From contig JAEYTV010000080.1 of assembly GCA_023433855.1 (NCBI GenBank), positions 1 through 9,402 on the forward strand: 9,402 nt of DNA, in the 5' to 3' direction. Source of the DNA: Pseudomonadota bacterium. GTDB lineage: Bacteria > Pseudomonadota > Alphaproteobacteria > Rhizobiales > Rhizobiaceae. The notes below the pieces were generated by a model. That model had not been told where the DNA came from and did no database searches. It was given only the letters and a program-made list of their open reading frames with translations. Positions 7,265 to 9,402 of this stretch are shown here, in pieces; positions within the stretch are counted from its first letter, which is position 1, and every line of letters begins with the position of its first letter. The position numbers and the translations under genes were made by a program.

Positions 7265-8929
7265 TCAGGCATAATAGCGCATCTCACCATCATCGAGATA
7301 GGTCTGAAACAGGTTCTGAAGAGCTTCCGGGCTGATCGGCTTCAGGATGACGTCATTCATCCCGGAGGCGAAACATTCGTCCCTGTCGCGGTCGAAAGCC
7401 TGTGGCAGCACCCCGATGATCGGTATGGAATTCTCCAGCGTTTCCAATCCTCTGATCCTGACGCTGGCTTCGAAGCCGCTCAGAAGCGGCAGGGTGATAT
7501 CCATCAGAATGAGCCTTGGTGAACGTTCCTGCCAGAGGCGCACAGCTTGCTCGCCATCGGTTGCGATCGCATAGCGATACCCCAGCCCTTCGAGTATCTG
7601 CGAGAAGACGATCTGATTGACTTCATTGTCCTCGGCGACAAGGATGTCGATCGCAGGAACTCCGGGGCGAGCATCGGTACTGAGCTCCCAATCCTCTTCC
7701 GGCGCGCCGTCGAAAGCCTCAGCCGGGTCGTCGAGCCGACGCAGCACCTCCATGGAAAGTCGGTCCGCGATCCGGGCAGCGGGGATCGGCAAGGCAGCAA
7801 CGCCGTGCTGGCGGGCGATTTGGAGGCACCAATCGTCCATTGCGGCATCGACCACCACGAGATCGATGAGAATGCCGGACTGCCTTGCCATCTCAAGAAA
7901 GAGCTCCAACTCTTCCACAGTCCGAACCCCCGAACTCTCGACTTCGAGCGCCTCGAGAGTGCTGAGAGCGTCACTCAGAAACATACTTTGCGAGGAGATG
8001 ACCAGCACCTTCCGCGAGGCAGCATCAGCGGGGGTCGAACTCTTTGCGTCAGGCTGAAGATCGGCTCGCAACAGCGACTCGATAATACCCGAAGGCATGT
8101 CGGGCACGACCGCATCGACATCATCATGTGTCTGAACCAACGCCGTAACATCCTGCATCGCGGTGACCACATAATGGCGTCCGGGCTTCCCGATGCGGTA
8201 CTTGTTCGCGATGATGACCGCGTGAGATCCGTCCGGTCGGGTGACTCGATCGGCGAACCGAACAGACTGGCCATCGTCGAGGAGGCGCCGGTTGACTGCG
8301 TCGAAGCGCTCCGCAAGTTCAGGCGGATGGATATCGGAGGTTTTCCTACCGATCACCCCTTCGACCGGGAGACCTAAGAACCGGGCAGCGGCCTGATTGA
8401 CCGCTACGAAGGTCAGGTTCCGGTCCTTTACCGTTACGGGAGAAGGCAGGTTGTCGAGCACTTCTTCGGTGACCTGGACACGTTCCAGCTCGACGCGCCA
8501 TTGCTCCTCACGCTTCTTGTGATCGGAAATGTCGCGGACGACCAAGACGCCATAGCCGGAGGAAAGACGTCGCTTCGTGTAGGAGAACCAACGGTCGGGT
8601 CCGCGGCGCTCCAAGGTCTCGCTACGTTCCTTCCAGAGGGTGGCCAATTGGTCGGCGACCCAGTCCTCGCGGGGCAACATGGGCCGCAGACCGGCACTGT
8701 CGGTGGAAAACCGGCCACCACTATCATAAACGGCACCCAACAGATCGCGCAGACGAGTACCCGGCTCAAGGAAGCTCTTGGGGACCGGCAGGAGAACTGC
8801 CAGCTGCTGGCTGGCGAAGACGATCAGGTCGTTTCCGTCATAGAGGAGCATGCCACCCGCAATGACGTCCGAAATCACTTCCAGCATGGCCGCCTGAATG
8901 TTCGCGTCCTTCGACGTCAAATCATTCAT
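7265..8929 (-). CDS. PAS-PAS-pseudoreceiver-receiver signalling protein lacking a kinase core
   Basis: 554 residues, no membrane segment. Residues about 17-137 form a first PAS-like domain ending in the typical VRDISDHKKREEQ linker, followed by a helical linker. Residues about 152-263 form a second PAS domain (LPSPVTVKDRNLTFVAVN at 161-178). At about 306-400 is a receiver-like fold with Asp361 in DLVVVDAAM, but Ser-Ser replaces the acidic metal-binding pair and the conserved Lys is missing. Residues about 428-545 form a good receiver: ILVAEDN with Glu433/Asp434, phosphoacceptor Asp477 in LILMDITLP, and Lys530 in ILKPIS. The switch Thr/Ser position reads Leu508. No histidine-kinase H box, ATP-binding domain, DNA-binding domain or enzyme domain is present, although the layout is that of a hybrid kinase. 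The start is supported by AGGGAG seven bases before the ATG. It probably works with the downstream GGDEF-EAL protein; the partner kinase is unknown. Confidence 0.85.
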   Translation of the reverse strand: MNDLTSKDANIQAAMLEVISDVIAGGMLLYDGNDLIVFASQQLAVLLPVPKSFLEPGTRLRDLLGAVYDSGGRFSTDSAGLRPMLPREDWVADQLATLWKERSETLERRGPDRWFSYTKRRLSSGYGVLVVRDISDHKKREEQWRVELERVQVTEEVLDNLPSPVTVKDRNLTFVAVNQAAARFLGLPVEGVIGRKTSDIHPPELAERFDAVNRRLLDDGQSVRFADRVTRPDGSHAVIIANKYRIGKPGRHYVVTAMQDVTALVQTHDDVDAVVPDMPSGIIESLLRADLQPDAKSSTPADAASRKVLVISSQSMFLSDALSTLEALEVESSGVRTVEELELFLEMARQSGILIDLVVVDAAMDDWCLQIARQHGVAALPIPAARIADRLSMEVLRRLDDPAEAFDGAPEEDWELSTDARPGVPAIDILVAEDNEVNQIVFSQILEGLGYRYAIATDGEQAVRLWQERSPRLILMDITLPLLSGFEASVRIRGLETLENSIPIIGVLPQAFDRDRDECFASGMNDVILKPISPEALQNLFQTYLDDGEMRYYA

Positions 8930-8937
8930 AGGATAAC
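8930..8937 (-). repeat. GTTATCCT octamer, copy 1 (inverted)
   Basis: Reads GTTATCCT on the minus strand, directly followed by the ATG of the PAS/receiver gene and preceded by its ribosome-binding site. A protein or RNA bound here would mask translation initiation. It forms an inverted pair with copy 2. Confidence 0.5.
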
Positions 8938-8942
8938 TCCCT
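8937..8942 (-). promoter_or_regulatory. Ribosome-binding site of the PAS/receiver gene
   Basis: On the minus strand AGGGAG (8942-8937) precedes the ATG at 8929 by seven bases, which fixes this start. The spacer between it and the ATG is TTATCCT. Together with the last G of the site it forms one copy of the octamer GTTATCCT that recurs in this intergenic region. Confidence 0.7.
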
Positions 8943-8999
8943 GTATGCTCTTAGACACGATCCTTGGTGTGTCGTAATGTCTATTGGCCGCCTGGCGGC

Positions 9000-9007
9000 G
9001 TTATCCT
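9000..9007 (+). repeat. GTTATCCT octamer, copy 2
   Basis: Exact octamer on the plus strand, 62 bases from copy 1 in inverted orientation. In a transcript of the PAS/receiver leader the two copies could pair as an 8-base stem enclosing the ribosome-binding site region. Confidence 0.5.
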
Positions 9008-9049
9008 TCAAATCTGGTCGAATCGAAACATGCCAGCTGAGCTCCCCAG

Positions 9050-9098
9050 CGGGCGGGCGATGACGCGCGGCGGGTGTGCAGCGGCCCGCCCGTCATCG
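9050..9098. promoter_or_regulatory. GC-rich segment with two mutually exclusive stem-loops
   Basis: Fold A pairs CGATGACG (9058-9065) with CGTCATCG (9091-9098) and, inside it, GGCGGG (9069-9074) with CCCGCC (9085-9090). That gives 14 pairs with a 3-base bulge and a 10-base loop. Fold B pairs CGGGCGGGC (9050-9058) with GCCCGCCCG (9084-9092). The folds share bases, so only one can form. No T run follows on either strand. It could be a leader switch, part of a small RNA, or a palindromic repeat element. Confidence 0.55.
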
Positions 9099-9152
9099 AT
9101 ATGGGCTCTGGGACTTCTACCGGTAGCTCATCCAAGTCCAATATGAAAACAG

Positions 9153-9160
9153 GTTATCCT
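9153..9160 (+). repeat. GTTATCCT octamer, copy 3
   Basis: Exact octamer in the same orientation as copy 2, starting 153 bases after it and ending 7 bases before the CtrA-type site. On the opposite strand it is part of AAGGAGGATAAC, which resembles a ribosome-binding site but has no ATG or GTG at a useful distance. Confidence 0.5.
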
Positions 9161-9167
9161 CCTTGTA

Positions 9168-9182
9168 TTAAGGTCGGATTAA
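9168..9182. promoter_or_regulatory. Putative CtrA-binding site upstream of mutL
   Basis: TTAA (9168-9171), seven bases, TTAA (9179-9182) is an exact match to the TTAA-N7-TTAA recognition sequence of the alphaproteobacterial cell-cycle regulator CtrA. In GC-rich DNA this is rare by chance. It lies 93 bases before the mutL ATG and about 240 bases from the divergent PAS/receiver start, so it could serve either promoter. Binding has not been shown. Confidence 0.5.
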
Positions 9183-9275
9183 TGATGTCGGACTTGGCGC
9201 GCCCCCTTCATCAAACCGGTTGAACGAACCTGCAGAGGCTTTCCTTCGCCGCAAGAATCCCGAATATACGACACC

Positions 9276-9402
9276 ATGTCTGTCAAACAGCTGCCAGAGA
9301 CCCTGATCAACCAGATCGCCGCCGGGGAGGTTATCGAAAGACCGTCCAGTGCGGCCAAGGAATTGATCGAGAATGCCATCGACGCGGGTGCCACCCGTAT
9401 CG
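9276..9402 (+). CDS. mutL: DNA mismatch repair protein MutL (3' part missing)
   Basis: Only the first 42 codons are inside the window. The N-terminus reads [18 protein letters not shown], then VIERP and [16 protein letters not shown], an excellent match to the highly conserved N-terminal ATPase (GHKL) segment of MutL. It includes the Glu of KELIENA that catalyses ATP hydrolysis and the Asn that helps bind magnesium. MutL links MutS mismatch recognition to strand removal in the cytoplasm. The ATG at 9276 is chosen because the family starts here. The upstream frame has no ATG, GTG or TTG before the stop at 9183-9185. No strong ribosome site precedes it. It is transcribed divergently from the PAS/receiver gene, with a CtrA-type site upstream. 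Confidence 0.95.
   Translation, partial: MSVKQLPETLINQIAAGEVIERPSSAAKELIENAIDAGATRI

Larger units (their letters stand above)
8930..9275. other. 346-bp divergent regulatory region between the PAS/receiver gene and mutL
   Basis: No convincing protein gene is seen here. From left to right it holds: octamer copy 1 (8930-8937); a small inverted repeat GACAC/GTGTC (8954-8958 and 8969-8973); octamer copy 2 (9000-9007); a GC-rich segment with alternative stem-loops (9050-9098); octamer copy 3 (9153-9160); and an exact CtrA-type site (9168-9182). GANTC sites, the CcrM methylation target, occur at 9020-9024 and 9255-9259, about the number expected by chance. Promoters for both divergent genes must lie here, but no unambiguous -35/-10 pair could be picked. 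Confidence 0.7.

Noticed and set aside
6824..7522. 232-codon plus-strand frame spanning the gap between the two signalling genes
   Set aside because: It is opposite the GGDEF domain and the receiver domain, both confidently coding on the minus strand, and has no recognisable domain of its own.
7547..8377. 276-codon plus-strand frame opposite the PAS/receiver gene
   Set aside because: Antisense shadow of recognised PAS and receiver domains; no family match.
8954..8973. Inverted repeat GACAC/GTGTC as an operator for the PAS/receiver gene
   Set aside because: The arms are only 5 bases with a 10-base spacer, so it is too weak to call as a separate site.
8964..9146. 60-codon plus-strand frame in the intergenic region
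   Set aside because: Its translation is not family-like, there is no ribosome site, and it runs through the palindromic GC-rich segment.
9179..9394. 71-codon minus-strand frame over the mutL start
   Set aside because: It is antisense to the highly conserved MutL N-terminus and lacks support.

Overview
The window looks like chromosomal or large-replicon DNA from an alphaproteobacterium of the Rhizobiales, probably Rhizobiaceae. The evidence is the GC-rich sequence, a glycerol ABC-transporter gene order (glpS-T-P-Q-U-V) known from Rhizobium leguminosarum, and a typical alphaproteobacterial MutL N-terminus. The genus is inferred; the sequence alone does not fix it.

Region 1 (1-5585, + strand) is a tightly packed operon for a CUT1-type ABC importer of glycerol. 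It holds the 3' part of glpS (ATPase), glpT (second ATPase), glpP and glpQ (permeases), glpU (small three-helix DUF2160-type membrane protein) and glpV (large periplasmic binding protein). Gaps are 3-16 bp. The exception is the 73-bp glpU-glpV gap, which carries a perfect hairpin that may set binding-protein expression apart from the membrane genes. Two strong tandem hairpins close the operon. The start of glpS and anything upstream (glpR and glpD in relatives) lies outside the window, and glpK does not follow glpV.

Region 2 (5810-8929, - strand) is convergent with the glp operon and holds two signalling genes transcribed leftwards. The first is a PAS-PAS-pseudoreceiver-receiver protein with no kinase core and no DNA-binding or catalytic output domain. 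The second, 93-99 bp downstream, is a soluble GGDEF-EAL protein with an intact EAL phosphodiesterase site but an altered GGDEF motif (DGDEF). Together they suggest a sensor plus cyclic-di-GMP effector pair, although hairpins and an A/T tract in the gap could separate their transcription.

Region 3 (8930-9275) is a 346-bp divergent intergenic region between the PAS/receiver gene and mutL. It is unusually structured. It contains an exact TTAA-N7-TTAA site (the CtrA consensus), three copies of the octamer GTTATCCT (one directly between the ribosome-binding site and start codon of the PAS/receiver gene), and a GC-rich segment that can fold into two mutually exclusive stem-loops. Region 4 (9276-9402, + strand) is the first 42 codons of mutL, cut off by the window end.

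No tRNA, rRNA, CRISPR array, insertion sequence or phage gene was seen. The most novel-looking items are the asymmetric GlpS/GlpT ATPase pair, the kinase-less PAS/receiver protein, and the regulatory structure between it and mutL.
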